A stretch of 64,000 nt of DNA from Planctomycetota bacterium (lineage in GTDB: Bacteria > Planctomycetota > UBA1135 > GCA-002686595): positions 310,001 to 374,000 of the forward strand of contig JAJDEU010000013.1 of the NCBI GenBank assembly GCA_029259635.1, in the 5' to 3' direction. The position numbers were made by a program, and so were the translations under genes. The notes beneath the pieces are model-generated. The model did not search any database, was not told where the DNA came from, and was given only the letters and a program-made list of their open reading frames with translations. Of the stretch, positions 8,314 to 18,576 are shown piece by piece; positions within the stretch are counted from its first letter, which is position 1; each line of letters starts with the position of its first letter.

Positions 8314-8985
8314 CTACTGCGGGGTGACGAGATCGCTCTTGTGTCGCTGGATCTCGCCGCGAACGAGGTAGATTACATCTTCTGCGATATTTGTCGCGAG
8401 GTCGGCCGCACGTTCTAGGTTTCGAGAGATCGTGAGCACGTGAATGTACCGGCTGCAGTTATCCGGATCCGCCCGGATGGCCTCCTCCACGAGTGTAAAG
8501 CAGCGCTTGTGAATGTCGTCCACGCGATCGTCGGCCTGCCGAACGCGATCGGCTTGCTCGACATCGAGCTGCAGCAAGGCATCGAGCGCGGAGCGCAGCA
8601 TGTTCAGCACCTCCGCAGCCATCCCCGGAAGAAACTGATCCAACTCGATGCGCGGCCCGTCGGAGAGTGCGATCGCCTGATCGGCGATGTTGCCCGCCAT
8701 GTCGCCAATCCGCTCAAGATCGTTGTTCATCTTCAGCACGGTGACAACGAAGCGCAGATCCATCGCGAGCGGGTGCTCGAGCGCCAGAGCATGCAGACAC
8801 TCCTCTTCGATCTCGATCTCCGCGAGATCGATCTTGTCGTCGTCCTTGAGCACAGCCTTCGCGAGCTCAATATCCCGGTTCTCCACCGCTTGAACGGCGC
8901 GCTCTAGGGAGTGCTCGACCTCGCCGGCCAAGGTGAAGATCATGCGCTTCACCTTATCCATCTGTTTTTGCATGTGTATCGACAT
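8314..8985 (-). CDS. phoU: Phosphate transport/regulation protein PhoU
   Basis: 223-residue all-helical protein made of two PhoU repeats. Each carries the metal-binding motif: LERIGDMAGNIADQA in the first half and LERAADLATNIAED in the second. PhoU links the Pst transporter to the PhoR kinase and keeps the Pho response off when phosphate is plentiful. It follows pstB by 59 bp, the conventional pst operon order. Length is normal. Confidence 0.95.
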   Translation of the reverse strand: MSIHMQKQMDKVKRMIFTLAGEVEHSLERAVQAVENRDIELAKAVLKDDDKIDLAEIEIEEECLHALALEHPLAMDLRFVVTVLKMNNDLERIGDMAGNIADQAIALSDGPRIELDQFLPGMAAEVLNMLRSALDALLQLDVEQADRVRQADDRVDDIHKRCFTLVEEAIRADPDNCSRYIHVLTISRNLERAADLATNIAEDVIYLVRGEIQRHKSDLVTPQ

Positions 8986-9044
8986 AGTGTCCTCTAATCG
9001 TGGGCTTGGTGTTTGAAACTTGGGTCGCAGTGGACAGTGGGCGA

Positions 9045-9977
9045 TCAGCCGAATCGACCGGTGATGTAGGACTCGGTCTCCGACAGGTGCGGGTTCTCGA
9101 ACATGGCCGGTGTCGTTCCGAATTCGACGAGCTGGCCGAGGTACATGAAGGCGGTGAACTCGCTGGTGCGCGAGGCCTGCTGCATATTGTGGGTCACCAT
9201 CAAAACGGTGTACTCGCCGGCGAGTTCGTGAATCAGGTCTTCAATCTTGCCGGTTGCGATGGGGTCGAGAGCGGAACAGGGTTCGTCCATCAACAGCACT
9301 TCGGGCTCGGCCGCGATGGCGCGCGCAATGCACAAACGCTGTTGCTGTCCACCGGACATTCCAAGCGCGCTCTCCTTCAAGCGATCTTTCACCTCGTCCC
9401 AGAGTGCCGCTCCGCGCAGGGACCGCTCGCACACCTCGTCGAGGACCGCCTTGTCGCGCACACCATCGATGCGCAGCGAGAAGATCACGTTCTCGTAGAT
9501 GCTCATCGGAAACGGGTTCGGCTTCTGAAAGACCATTCCCATGCGCTTGCGGAGCGCGATCACGTCCACGCCGGGCTGGTAGATGCTGTCCCCCGCTAGC
9601 CTCATGTCGCCATCTGTTCGCACGGTGTCGATCAGATCGTTGATTCGATTGACCGATCGTAAGAGCGTGCTCTTTCCGCAGCCGGATGGACCGATCAGTG
9701 CCGTCACACTACCTGCGGGAACTTTCATGTTGACGCTGTTCAGCGCCTGTTTCTCGCCGTACCACAGACTGAACTTTTCGACATCGAGAATGCTCTCGCG
9801 CTCGAAAAGTTCGATGTGCGTCTCGCACGAGTTTCGCTCTCCGCGAGCGATAGACTCCAAGAGTGCCGTGCGACCGGTGTCGCTCGTTGCCGCAAGTGCG
9901 GCGCGCTTGCGGCCGTACTCTTTGGCGGAAATTGCCGGCGAGTCCGGGTCGGCGACGTTGCCTTCAATAGGGTTCAT
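9045..9977 (-). CDS. pstB: Phosphate ABC transporter ATP-binding protein PstB
   Basis: 310 residues. It has Walker [10 protein letters not shown] at about 96-104, a Q-loop in [17 protein letters not shown], the ABC signature [16 protein letters not shown], Walker [15 protein letters not shown] and the switch His in MVTHNM. The [10 protein letters not shown] wording is specific to PstB. About 60 residues precede the usual PstB start. They are polar with no clear motif, and the ATG at 9977 is only 11 bp from the pstA stop. An internal start is possible, but I see no better one before the conserved domain. Confidence 0.94.
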   Translation of the reverse strand: MNPIEGNVADPDSPAISAKEYGRKRAALAATSDTGRTALLESIARGERNSCETHIELFERESILDVEKFSLWYGEKQALNSVNMKVPAGSVTALIGPSGCGKSTLLRSVNRINDLIDTVRTDGDMRLAGDSIYQPGVDVIALRKRMGMVFQKPNPFPMSIYENVIFSLRIDGVRDKAVLDEVCERSLRGAALWDEVKDRLKESALGMSGGQQQRLCIARAIAAEPEVLLMDEPCSALDPIATGKIEDLIHELAGEYTVLMVTHNMQQASRTSEFTAFMYLGQLVEFGTTPAMFENPHLSETESYITGRFG

Positions 9978-9988
9978 AGTTTTATCGA

Positions 9989-12037
9989 CTAGAGAGTTGA
10001 GCTTTCGAATTGTCGCGCGAGGCGCTTGCGCAGGCCGATCGCCGCGAGATTGAGTGCAAAGATCAGTGAGACGAGGACCAGAGTCGTCGTGTAGACCATG
10101 GGTTTAGCGGCTTCAGAGTTTTGGCTCTGGAAGCCGACGTCGAAGATGTGAAAGCCAAGATGCATGAAGCTGTTCTCGGCGTGGATGAAGGGGAACTCGC
10201 CATTGAGGGGCAGCTCGGGTGCGAGCTTGACCGCGCCGACCAACATCAGCGGTGCAACTTCGCCAGCGCCGCGCGCCATCGCGAGAATCATACCCGTCAT
10301 AATTCCCGGCATCGCGCGCGGGAGAATGATGCGCCGGATCGTCTGCCATTTCCCCGCGCCGCAGGCGTAGGAGCCCTCGCGCGCGGAGTTCGGGACAGCG
10401 GCGAGCGCCTCTTCCGTGGCGACAATGACGACCGGCAGCGTGAGGAGTGCCAGAGTCAGTGAAGCCCAGATCAGACCGCCCTTTCCAAAGGTCGGGTTCG
10501 GTAACTCGGCGCGGAAGAAGAGCTCGTCGATATTCGCTCCGACCGTGTAGCAGAAGAAGCCCAGACCGAAGATGCCGAACACGATGCTCGGGACGCCGGC
10601 CAGGTTGTTGACGGCGATTCGAACCGCACTGACGATCGGTCCGTTCTTGGCGTATTCCCCCAGATACAGCGCCGATAAGACGCCGAAGGGAACCACCAAG
10701 ATCGCCATGATCATGGTCATCAGGACGGTGCCGAAGATCGCGGGAAACACGCCGCCTTCGCTGTTGGCTTCGCGCGGGTCTTCCCACAGAAACTCGAGCC
10801 AGCGCGAGAAATAGACACTCAGCTTCTCGAGCCAGCTCATGCGGTTCGTCGGAAGTGCCCGGACGATTTCGTCCAAGCCCATCAGCAACGTAACCGGCGG
10901 CGAGTCTCCCTCGCCGGCTGTTTCGAACAGCATCTGATAGCGCGAGTTCGCAAGATTGATCTCGTCGATATCGGCGCGGATACGATCGAACTCGCTTTCG
11001 CTCCACTCGCACTGCTCCTGGTAAGCCTCTGTCGCTTTCGCGAGCACGGCCCTCGCTTCGGTCGCCCTCTGCGAATCCTCGCCGGCATCCGACACAACAT
11101 CCTCGAGCTCGAGCTCCGCTCTGCGCATCGCGAGCCGCGCCTGCTCCTGCGCTCGATTGACCTTGCCCGTATCGAACTTCTCCAAGTCACGGCGCGCATC
11201 GCGAGACTCGATCACGTCGCCGTGATGCACCTCGAACTGCTCCATCGCAGCTTCGGCTCCGCGATAGACCCACGCCGCTCCGCGAATCTCGCTCGGCTGT
11301 TCCAGCTCGGTCCGCGCAATGGGAAGCAAGCGGTACTCGCCGCCCTCATAACGCTCGACGAGAATGGCGGGCTCGCCTCCCGTCCGCGTCGAGAAACTTG
11401 CGATGAGTTCATCGGCTTCGCGTTCGAGCTGCTCACCGGTCTTCTTTCGCCCTTCCGAGTCGCGAGCCTCGATCGGCTCCACCTCGACGAACGCTTCGGG
11501 ATATCCGTAGAACCGCCCCCACTCCATGCGCTCGACAACCGTCGCCCAGGGCAGCTTCTCGCGGTTGGCGAGGAGCGCGTGCTCCACCCACTGAAAGTGG
11601 TTTTGCGTGAGCTTGAAGTTGCCGGTTCGGACGAGGCTGCGCTCGAGTTCGACTTCCCGGGGGAGAGCATCCTTGCCGGCCGCCCCACGGAGTTCGTCAA
11701 GCTCTCCGAACGCCGCCTCGTCGGGAAGGTACATGTTCGTCCGCGTGACCGCTCCCAGGTAGACGCGCCCATCGACAGTCTCAAGTCGTTCGACCGCTTG
11801 CGGCCAGAAAGTGGAAAGTCCCTTGAAGAGCACACCACCGAGCAGCGCGACGATCATCACCACGCATAGGATGAGAGCTCCGCCCGTCACCCAGATGCTC
11901 GCTTCATGCGACGCCAACAACGAAGCGTGCGAGCGCTTGCGTCGAGAACGCCCGACGACGGGCTTCCCCTGAGAGTACGAGCCTCTCCCTTTATCCCTGT
12001 GCTCCATAGACAGCGGGTCTTGAACTTTGGGCGTCAT
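9989..12037 (-). CDS. pstA: Phosphate ABC transporter permease PstA, long form with large N-terminal insert
   Basis: 682 residues against about 300 for classic PstA. A first membrane helix lies near residues 50-72. It is followed by a soluble stretch of roughly 330 residues that includes a charged, probably coiled-coil region (about 275-345). The conserved permease core comes after that. The cytoplasmic EAA loop that docks PstB is [14 protein letters not shown]...[14 protein letters not shown] near 542-579. The ATG at 12037-12035 overlaps the pstC stop (ATGA), so the permease pair is translationally coupled. The insert most likely faces the periplasm. Long PstA forms are known in some bacteria, but the role of the extra domain is unclear. 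Confidence 0.92.
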   Translation of the reverse strand: MTPKVQDPLSMEHRDKGRGSYSQGKPVVGRSRRKRSHASLLASHEASIWVTGGALILCVVMIVALLGGVLFKGLSTFWPQAVERLETVDGRVYLGAVTRTNMYLPDEAAFGELDELRGAAGKDALPREVELERSLVRTGNFKLTQNHFQWVEHALLANREKLPWATVVERMEWGRFYGYPEAFVEVEPIEARDSEGRKKTGEQLEREADELIASFSTRTGGEPAILVERYEGGEYRLLPIARTELEQPSEIRGAAWVYRGAEAAMEQFEVHHGDVIESRDARRDLEKFDTGKVNRAQEQARLAMRRAELELEDVVSDAGEDSQRATEARAVLAKATEAYQEQCEWSESEFDRIRADIDEINLANSRYQMLFETAGEGDSPPVTLLMGLDEIVRALPTNRMSWLEKLSVYFSRWLEFLWEDPREANSEGGVFPAIFGTVLMTMIMAILVVPFGVLSALYLGEYAKNGPIVSAVRIAVNNLAGVPSIVFGIFGLGFFCYTVGANIDELFFRAELPNPTFGKGGLIWASLTLALLTLPVVIVATEEALAAVPNSAREGSYACGAGKWQTIRRIILPRAMPGIMTGMILAMARGAGEVAPLMLVGAVKLAPELPLNGEFPFIHAENSFMHLGFHIFDVGFQSQNSEAAKPMVYTTTLVLVSLIFALNLAAIGLRKRLARQFESSTL

Positions 12038-14745
12038 AGCAGGTCCGCTCGTTTGCGGAATCGAAGTCGCACGGATTCCGCGCAGGTATTGATGACAAAG
12101 GTCATCACGAAGAGAACGAGTGCGGCGAGAAAGAGAGTTCGATAGTGCGTCGAGTCGCGCACGGCTTCGGGAATCTCGTAGGCGATGTTCGCCGCGAGAG
12201 TTCGAAAGCCGCTAAAGCCATTGAACTCGAGAATCGGCGTGTTGCCGGTCGCCATGAGCACGATCATCGTCTCACCGACGGCACGCCCGAGCCCGACCAT
12301 CAAGGCCGACAAGATGCCGCTCACCGCACTGGGGATCACGATCTTCATCGCGGTCTGCCACGGTGTCGCACCGGCACCCAGCGCTGCCGATCGCAGGTGA
12401 TTGGGCACGGCGGTCAGCGCGTCGTCCGCGAGCGTGTAGATGATCGGGATGATCGCGAAACCCATCACGAAACCAACGATCAAGGAGTTCCGTTGCGTGT
12501 ACTCCCCCAGCGGCGCGAGGTTGATGCCCCAGATCTCGACCGGAGTGCGCGGGTCAAAGCCGAGCGTAGTGACTAGGCTCGCTAGGCCAAAGCTGATCGC
12601 TGTGACGAGGAGCGCGCTGAAGCCAAACCGAAAGAGCTCGAATTGGGCCGTGGCGTTTCGCGTCCAGGATTCGCTGCGGGTGCGAACCCACGGCGAGATG
12701 TAGCGGCCGGAGACCACGAAGGCGATGCAGGCGCTCAGCGGAAACAGGAGCAGGACCCAACCGCCGAGGGCGCTCGCAAAGGGTTCCTCGCCCGATCGCC
12801 CGCTAAAGGAGAGCCAAGCCTTGAGATCGCCCGCAAAGAGAAACTCTTCGAAGAAGGGGCCGATGTAGCGAGCCGCCCAGATGCCGATGCCCAAGGCCGG
12901 TAGGAAGAAAGCCACGCGGTGACGCGAGAGCTTCATCATCGTTTCGGTAGGCAAGAGCTGGAACAGGCAGGCCAGGAGCGCGAAGGCGAGCGGCGTTGTC
13001 AGCATGAGAGCGAGCGAGCCGGAGAGCGCTTCGTCGACGAAGGGCGCGATGACCTGCGCAGCAACGAAGCCTAGAACGACGCTGGGCAGGCTGGCCATCA
13101 GCTCGACGGTGGGCTTGATGACCGACTTCGCTTTGCGCGAGAGAAACTCGGCGGAGAAGATGGCCGCCATGATCGCGAGCGGAGCGCCGAACAGCATCGA
13201 ATAGAAAGTCGCCTTGAGGGTGCCGACGACCAACGGGATCAAGCCGAGTTTGGGCTCGAACCCGGTGTGTCCACTCGAGCTCTGCCATGTATGGCGCGGT
13301 TCTTTGTAGCCCTCGTACCAGACGCGACTGAAGAGCGCGCCGAGGGCAGCCTCGGGATGCATCAACTCGATCGTATAGCTGTGCGTTCCCGACTCGGTGA
13401 TCACCAAGAGCCCATCGTCCTTGGGCGACATGACTACGCGCAGAACAGGGCCGGCGTCCGGGATTTCGAACTCTCCGAGGAGCGCCTCGGTCGTGACATT
13501 GTAGATCTCAATGGTGCCGTTCGCGTATCCAGCCGTGATCACTCGGCTTCGGTGAGAAGCGGCCATCGCCGTTGGAAGCGCGCCCAGCTCGCGAAACGAT
13601 TTCGCCATCATTAAGCCGTAAGCCGCCGCATCGCTTCGACTGTCGGCAAGCAGATCGCTCTTGTCGTCTAGGTCGGCGAGACGAACCAGGAAAGCAGCGC
13701 GCATCGCTCCGGTTGAATCTCCGAAGACGAGCGTGTTTCCACCGAGGGCAAACTCGAGCAAGCACAGCTCGGTCCCGACTTCGGCGAGACGGCCGCGCTC
13801 GGCGAGGAAGGTCTCCGCGAGAGAACCATCGGTGTGAATTCGGAGATAGAGCCCGTCGTTCCAGGCCAAGTAGAAGTCGCGGCCGGTTCCCGAGAGCGCT
13901 AAAAAGTCAGGGGCGGGCGCGCCGGCCGGTAGCTCAAGCTCAATCGGTTCATCGAAAGAGATCGTCTTTCCGCCGCTCATGAAGTCGTCCTTCTCGCGGC
14001 ACTGCGTGGTAATAGCAATAGACCGCTGACCGTCACTCACGCGAGGAACCGCGAGAATCAGTGGGCCTTCGGAGAGGGAGACGTGGTCGAGATTGATGAT
14101 CGCCCGGTCCGAGATTTGAACCGTTCCGAGCGGCTTGATCACGAGCGCCTGATAGCGGTATTGGTCACGGGGCGTCTTGAGAATGACTCCCTCCCGATAG
14201 CTCACGGGCTCGCCGACCGGTAGCTCTTCGAGCTCTTGTCGAATCTCGTCCGGAACGCTCTCGTCCCGCAAGAAGGTCGGCTCGAAGCTCAGGTGCGAGA
14301 GTTCGACCGAGCCGCTCTCTGTTCCGAAGGCAAACAGATTGCCCTCAAGCGGCGTCGAGGCCGAAGTCAGCTCGCCAGGCTCAAAGACGGCTCGCCGCTC
14401 GCAGATAACGCCGTTGTCCAGACGGAAGACGGTCAGTTCGCCGTTCGCCGAGATTCGCCAAGCGAGCAGCTGTTGGTCGCCGACCCCCATGGCGAACGGA
14501 TTCTCTTCGTCCGCGGCCAAGATCTCCGCACCCGCCGGCGCCTCGCTAGCCTCCGCTTCCTCGACATCCGCTCCCCGAAAGAGCGGCACGGTTACCGACA
14601 CCAAGAACGCAAAGACGCCGCACACGGCCAGGATAGTCCCGATGCCGCCGACAGAAATCAGCAGGTGCGAGACGGAATCGGCCCACTGAACGCGGCGGGA
14701 TGTGCGTCGGTTTCGCTGGCGACCGGTGAAAGATGATTTAGCCAT
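12034..14745 (-). CDS. pstC: Phosphate ABC transporter permease PstC, long form with propeller-like insert
   Basis: 903 residues against about 320 for classic PstC. One helix near residues 30-55 is followed by about 420 soluble residues with repeated beta-strand units (LLAWRISANGELTVFRLDNG, NLFAFGTESGSVELSHL and similar) that look like a WD40-type beta-propeller. The permease core follows. The EAA loop is DDALTAVPNHLRSAALGAGATPWQTAMK near 774-811. A second hydrophilic stretch (about 640-690) splits the core helices. It pairs with the equally enlarged PstA. The propeller is inferred from strand periodicity, not from a recognised domain match. Confidence 0.9.
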   Translation of the reverse strand: MAKSSFTGRQRNRRTSRRVQWADSVSHLLISVGGIGTILAVCGVFAFLVSVTVPLFRGADVEEAEASEAPAGAEILAADEENPFAMGVGDQQLLAWRISANGELTVFRLDNGVICERRAVFEPGELTSASTPLEGNLFAFGTESGSVELSHLSFEPTFLRDESVPDEIRQELEELPVGEPVSYREGVILKTPRDQYRYQALVIKPLGTVQISDRAIINLDHVSLSEGPLILAVPRVSDGQRSIAITTQCREKDDFMSGGKTISFDEPIELELPAGAPAPDFLALSGTGRDFYLAWNDGLYLRIHTDGSLAETFLAERGRLAEVGTELCLLEFALGGNTLVFGDSTGAMRAAFLVRLADLDDKSDLLADSRSDAAAYGLMMAKSFRELGALPTAMAASHRSRVITAGYANGTIEIYNVTTEALLGEFEIPDAGPVLRVVMSPKDDGLLVITESGTHSYTIELMHPEAALGALFSRVWYEGYKEPRHTWQSSSGHTGFEPKLGLIPLVVGTLKATFYSMLFGAPLAIMAAIFSAEFLSRKAKSVIKPTVELMASLPSVVLGFVAAQVIAPFVDEALSGSLALMLTTPLAFALLACLFQLLPTETMMKLSRHRVAFFLPALGIGIWAARYIGPFFEEFLFAGDLKAWLSFSGRSGEEPFASALGGWVLLLFPLSACIAFVVSGRYISPWVRTRSESWTRNATAQFELFRFGFSALLVTAISFGLASLVTTLGFDPRTPVEIWGINLAPLGEYTQRNSLIVGFVMGFAIIPIIYTLADDALTAVPNHLRSAALGAGATPWQTAMKIVIPSAVSGILSALMVGLGRAVGETMIVLMATGNTPILEFNGFSGFRTLAANIAYEIPEAVRDSTHYRTLFLAALVLFVMTFVINTCAESVRLRFRKRADLL

Positions 14746-14770
14746 AAGTGATCGGAGTTAACATGGGTGT

Positions 14771-14799
14771 GCCGCGAGCGCTCGAAAGCCACCCGCGGC
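14771..14799 (-). promoter_or_regulatory. Intercistronic hairpin between pstS and pstC
   Basis: GCCGCG (14771-14776) and CGCGGC (14794-14799) can pair across 17 nt in the 77-bp gap between pstS and pstC. Such hairpins behind the binding-protein gene often keep its mRNA level above that of the permease genes. There is no T-run, so full termination is not implied. Confidence 0.4.
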
Positions 14800-14822
14800 A
14801 AACTCCTACTGCGGACAGAGCC

Positions 14823-15830
14823 CTAAGGGCGCCCGTCAATCTCGATGCCGACCTTTTTCAGGTCCGTCTTCGCAAGCTCGTAGGAGACGGGGAGGAAACC
14901 GTCCTTCACGACGACCTCTTGCCCCTCTTTGCTGTAGATCAACCGAAGGAACTCGGCGCGCAGAGGGTCGAGCTTCGAGCCCGGCTCGTAGTTGATGTAG
15001 ACATGCAGAAAGCGGGCGAGCGGGTATTCGGAGACGCTCTCCGCACTAGCCGGGATCGGCTTTGAGTTCGTGTCACGTGCGACCGAGATCGAGACGACGT
15101 CCGCCGTCTTGTAGCCCATCCCGCTGTAACCGATACCGCCACGGTCGCCGGCGATTCCCTGAACCACCGAGGCGCTGCCGGGCTGCTCCTTCACACTGTC
15201 CTTGAAGTCACCTTTGAAGAGCGCGTGCTTCTTGAAGTAGCCGTAGGTTCCCGAAGCCGAGTTGCGGCCGTAGAGGCTGATCGGCTTGTTCGCCCACTCG
15301 CCGGTGAGCCCGAGGTCTCCCCACGTGCGGATATCGTTGGCGATCCCACCCTTGCGAGTCTTCGAGAAGATCGCGTCGATCTGCTGCAGAGTCAGACCGG
15401 TCTTCGCAATCGGGTTGTCGCGGTGAACATAGACGGCGAGCATATCGACGGCCGCTCGAATTCCGATCGGCTTGTAGCCGAAGCGCGCTTCGAACTCGTC
15501 CACTTCTTTGCTCTTCATCGCTCGGCTCATCGGACCGAAGTTCGATGCGCTCTCGCACAAGGCGGGCGGCGCTGTCGAGGATCCCTTGCCTTCGATTTCG
15601 ACCGAGACGTTGGGATAGGACTCGGCGAACTTCTCCGCCCACAGAGCCATGAGGTTATTCATCGTGTCGGAACCGACACTCTTGATCGTTCCGGAGACTC
15701 CTTGCGTCGCGCGATAGGGCGTGAGCTTCTCGTCGACCTTGACTTGGGCAGACGCGGAATTGGAGAGAGCCAGCGCTCCCAGGAAAAAGGCGCACGCGAG
15801 AGCGCCGGGCTTCATCGTTTTCATTGTCAT
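14823..15830 (-). CDS. pstS: Periplasmic phosphate-binding protein PstS
   Basis: 335 residues with a signal peptide ending near NSASA-Q. The phosphate-site motif VGSDTMNNLM opens the mature protein, followed by EGKGSSTAPPAL and FGPMSRAMK, then GRNSASGTYGYFKK. These match the PstS-like PBP fold (PBP_like_2). It captures phosphate and delivers it to PstCAB. It is the first gene of the pst operon. The ATG at 15830 and a second ATG two codons downstream are both possible; a GAGA Shine-Dalgarno-like element sits better for the second. Confidence 0.95.
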   Translation of the reverse strand: MTMKTMKPGALACAFFLGALALSNSASAQVKVDEKLTPYRATQGVSGTIKSVGSDTMNNLMALWAEKFAESYPNVSVEIEGKGSSTAPPALCESASNFGPMSRAMKSKEVDEFEARFGYKPIGIRAAVDMLAVYVHRDNPIAKTGLTLQQIDAIFSKTRKGGIANDIRTWGDLGLTGEWANKPISLYGRNSASGTYGYFKKHALFKGDFKDSVKEQPGSASVVQGIAGDRGGIGYSGMGYKTADVVSISVARDTNSKPIPASAESVSEYPLARFLHVYINYEPGSKLDPLRAEFLRLIYSKEGQEVVVKDGFLPVSYELAKTDLKKVGIEIDGRP

Positions 15831-15877
15831 TTCTCTTTTGATTTCCAGTTCTTGGACACCAGAAAGATCGCCTAGTC

Positions 15878-15897
15878 ACGCAAAGACAGACGCAAAG
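15878..15897 (-). promoter_or_regulatory. Candidate PhoB-binding direct repeat upstream of pstS
   Basis: An 8-bp direct repeat, CTTTGCGT on the minus strand, occurs at 15897-15890 and 15885-15878, spaced by CTGT, about 50 bp upstream of the pstS start. PhoB boxes are tandem repeats on one DNA face with 11-bp spacing; here the period is 12, so the match is imperfect. No other copy was noticed elsewhere in the window. Confidence 0.3.
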
Positions 15898-16049
15898 CGA
15901 TGTGAAGTTTCGATCAAGCTCGAAGGTCCCCCTGGGGAGCAAAAACCCCGGTCTAGAGCCCTAGAGGCGCCTCTATAAAGACTCCTTTAAGAACCGCGCT
16001 CCGCAGCTCTGGGGATCTCCGCGCAGCGAGCCGAGAGCTGTGCTCGGCG

Positions 16050-16073
16050 ACCGGCGCGACGCTATGCGCCGGT
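16050..16073. terminator. Inverted repeat between phoR and pstS, possible terminator
   Basis: ACCGGCGC (16050-16057) pairs perfectly with GCGCCGGT (16066-16073) around an 8-nt loop, 12 bp beyond the phoR stop. On the minus strand no T-run follows, so it may be only an mRNA-end stabiliser or a weak terminator separating phoR from pstS. Confidence 0.4.
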
Positions 16074-16084
16074 TTCCTTCGAGC

Positions 16085-17896
16085 TCACTGGGGAAGCGGA
16101 AACTCGACCCGGAAGCGGCTTCCAACTCCGAGCTGGCTCTCGAGATCGATCTTTCCGCCCATCGTCCCCACCAGGTTCTTCACGATCGACAATCCGAGTC
16201 CCGTGCCTCCGAGCTCCCGCGAACGCGCTTTATCCACCCGGTAGAACCGTTCAAAAACTCGATCCAATTCGCCGCTCGGAATTCCGATGCCTCGATCTCG
16301 CACTTCAAACCAAATCGACTCAGCGCTCTGGCCAATCTCGATATCGATGGTCTCTCCATCGGGTGAATATTTGATCGCGTTCTCGAGCAGATTCCCCACG
16401 ATTTGAACGAGCCCATCGCGATCACCTAGGACGCGCACGCCCGCATCTTCGCAAATGACATGGATAGCCTGACCGCGCGTCTCCGCCTCCCCGCCACGTT
16501 CGCGCACGACTTCATCCACGAGTTCGCCGAGCTCGACGACGGTTTTTTGACTCGAGCTGTCGTCGGATTCGATACGCGCAAGGCTAAGCAAATCGGAGAC
16601 GAGGTGCACGAGTCGACTAACGTGAAGGTTGACCTTCTCCAAGAATCGAACGTTGTTCTCCTCGTCGTGGATGGCTCCTTCGAGCAGCGTCTCAACAAAC
16701 CCACCGATTGCGGTAAGCGGCGTCTTGAGCTCGTGCGATACATTCGCGACGAAGTCTCTGCGGACGTTTTCCAACCGACGCAGTTCGGTCACGTCGTGCA
16801 AGACGAGCGCGATTCCGCGAGCCGAGCTTTTTCCAAATGGCATCGCGTGGGCATCGAGGAGCAGCTCGGTACGATCCCCTCTCACGGAAAGCATCGCACG
16901 TGTGGGACCATCAAGCTCGCGAGCGCGGCTAATCAAATCACTCAAGCCCGCGACGCGAACCAATTCCCAGAGACGCTTGTCTTTCTGTACGTCGGGGGCG
17001 ATCGATAGAAACTCGCACGCTCTCTGATTGGTGAAAAGGATCTGCTCTTTGTCATCGAGCGCGACCACTCCCTCGACCATTCCCGCCAAGACCGCGCGCA
17101 GGCGCTCCTTTTCCAGCGAGCTGTCAGCGAGTTGATGGGTGAGCTCCGTCGAGAGGTCATTGAGCGCGCGGCCCAGCACCCCCAGCTCATCGCTCGGCAG
17201 GTTTCGAGCCCGAGCTTGGTAGTCGCCCGCGCGTACCGCTTCCGCCACGAGCGTCATGGCCGCAATCGGCTCCGTGATGCGCCGAGCCGCAAAGAGGCCG
17301 CAGAGCGCCGCGCCCAGAGCCCCGAGCGCCGCACCGAAGAGAACGATTCGATCCACCCGAGCGAGTTGAGCGTGAACGTCGTCGAGGGGCATCGCGGCGC
17401 GAATCACACCGACCGTCTCCCCCTCCGACTCGAGCATGTGAGCGACGTAGAGCATCTCACGTCCGATCGTCGAGCTCGCGCGCTCCTCGCGACCAAATCC
17501 GTCTTTCAGAGCCTCGCGGACCTCTCGCCGCAGACCGTGGTTCTCCATCAAGCGCGCATCGGCGTGAGTATCGGCCAAGACCTGCCCGTCGGTTTGAATC
17601 CACGTCAAGCGAATGCGCGTCGCCTTACCGACTCGACGCAGCTCTTCGTCGGGACTTCGCACAAGCCCCTCGAGGATTTGTTCGCGCGCATAAGGCGCCA
17701 AGACCTGACACGTCCGCCGCAAGCTCTGCTCCAGCTCTTCGCGCAAATCCGCTCCCAGCTGATAGCGAACCAACAGACCGACGAAAAGTGCTCCGAGCAG
17801 GGCGATTCCCGCGAACATACTCGAGAGCTTCCAATAGAAAGATGAGCGCCGCGGAGTGCGAACCTGAGTCGCAGTCCCTTCCGTCAGTCCCGACAT
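16085..17896 (-). CDS. phoR: Sensor histidine kinase PhoR-type
   Basis: 603 residues. It has an N-terminal membrane helix (about 25-45), a periplasmic sensor-like region, a second helix (about 182-204) and a HAMP linker (ARRITEPIAAM...). A PAS-like segment (MVEGVVALDDKEQILFTN) follows. The phospho-acceptor H388 is in FVANVSHELKTPL, with N-box NLLENAIKYS and ATP lid motifs DRGIGIP and GGTGLGLSIVKNLV. The ATG lies inside the end of phoB (13-bp overlap), so the two are coupled. It should phosphorylate PhoB when Pst/PhoU signal low phosphate. The periplasmic sensor loop is longer than in E. coli PhoR, as in Bacillus-type PhoR. Confidence 0.9.
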   Translation of the reverse strand: MSGLTEGTATQVRTPRRSSFYWKLSSMFAGIALLGALFVGLLVRYQLGADLREELEQSLRRTCQVLAPYAREQILEGLVRSPDEELRRVGKATRIRLTWIQTDGQVLADTHADARLMENHGLRREVREALKDGFGREERASSTIGREMLYVAHMLESEGETVGVIRAAMPLDDVHAQLARVDRIVLFGAALGALGAALCGLFAARRITEPIAAMTLVAEAVRAGDYQARARNLPSDELGVLGRALNDLSTELTHQLADSSLEKERLRAVLAGMVEGVVALDDKEQILFTNQRACEFLSIAPDVQKDKRLWELVRVAGLSDLISRARELDGPTRAMLSVRGDRTELLLDAHAMPFGKSSARGIALVLHDVTELRRLENVRRDFVANVSHELKTPLTAIGGFVETLLEGAIHDEENNVRFLEKVNLHVSRLVHLVSDLLSLARIESDDSSSQKTVVELGELVDEVVRERGGEAETRGQAIHVICEDAGVRVLGDRDGLVQIVGNLLENAIKYSPDGETIDIEIGQSAESIWFEVRDRGIGIPSGELDRVFERFYRVDKARSRELGGTGLGLSIVKNLVGTMGGKIDLESQLGVGSRFRVEFPLPQ

Positions 17897-18576
17897 TTGT
17901 ACCCGATACCCCGAATCGTCACGACCAGATCGCCAGAGGCTCCCAGTTTTTTGCGCACGGCACTTACGTGCACGTCGACATTGCGTTCGAGGATAAACGC
18001 GTCGCCGCCCGTGAGGGACTCCACCAGCTCGGAGCGTTGAAACACTCGTCCCGGCTTAGAGAAGAGCATCCAGAGCAAGCGAAACTCCGCTCGTGTCAGC
18101 TCGACGAGGTCCCCGCCTACGCGCAGCTCGTGGCGCTCTGCGTCGAGCACAACGTCGCCTCGTTCAATGCGAGTCTTGACCGTCTTTTTCGATTCGGACC
18201 GGGCCTCGCGCCTTAAGTGCGCGCGAACGCGAGCGACGAGCTGGCGAGGACTGAACGGCTTGGTCATGTAGTCGTCGGCACCCAGCTCCAAGCCGACCAC
18301 AATGTCGGTCTCTTCCGATTTCGCGGTCAGCATGATCAGCGGCGTCGCTGCGGTGGCTTCGTTATCGCGCAGGCGGCGGCAGACTTCGAGCCCATCGATT
18401 CCGGGCAACATCAGGTCGAGCACGATCAGGTCCGGCTCGCGTGCGATCGCGTCGGAGAGACCCCGCTCTCCGTCCAAGGCGGTCAAGACCAGATAGCCCT
18501 CGCGTTCGAGCGAGTACTGAATGAGCTCGACGATGTCGGGCTCATCTTCGATGACAAGTACGGTTTCCTTCGACAC
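17884..18576 (-). CDS. phoB: Response regulator PhoB-type
   Basis: 230-residue OmpR/PhoB-family regulator. The receiver domain has acidic pocket E10-D11-E12, phosphorylation site D54 in DLIVLDLMLPG, the Thr in MLTAK and the Lys in DDYMTKPF. A winged-helix DNA-binding domain (about 135-228) ends VRKKLGASGDLVVTIRGIGYKC. Start is GTG at 18576-18574 with a good AAAGGA element six bases upstream. It is predicted to switch on the pst, porin and pyrophosphatase genes in this island. Confidence 0.92.
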   Translation of the reverse strand: MSKETVLVIEDEPDIVELIQYSLEREGYLVLTALDGERGLSDAIAREPDLIVLDLMLPGIDGLEVCRRLRDNEATAATPLIMLTAKSEETDIVVGLELGADDYMTKPFSPRQLVARVRAHLRREARSESKKTVKTRIERGDVVLDAERHELRVGGDLVELTRAEFRLLWMLFSKPGRVFQRSELVESLTGGDAFILERNVDVHVSAVRKKLGASGDLVVTIRGIGYKCRD

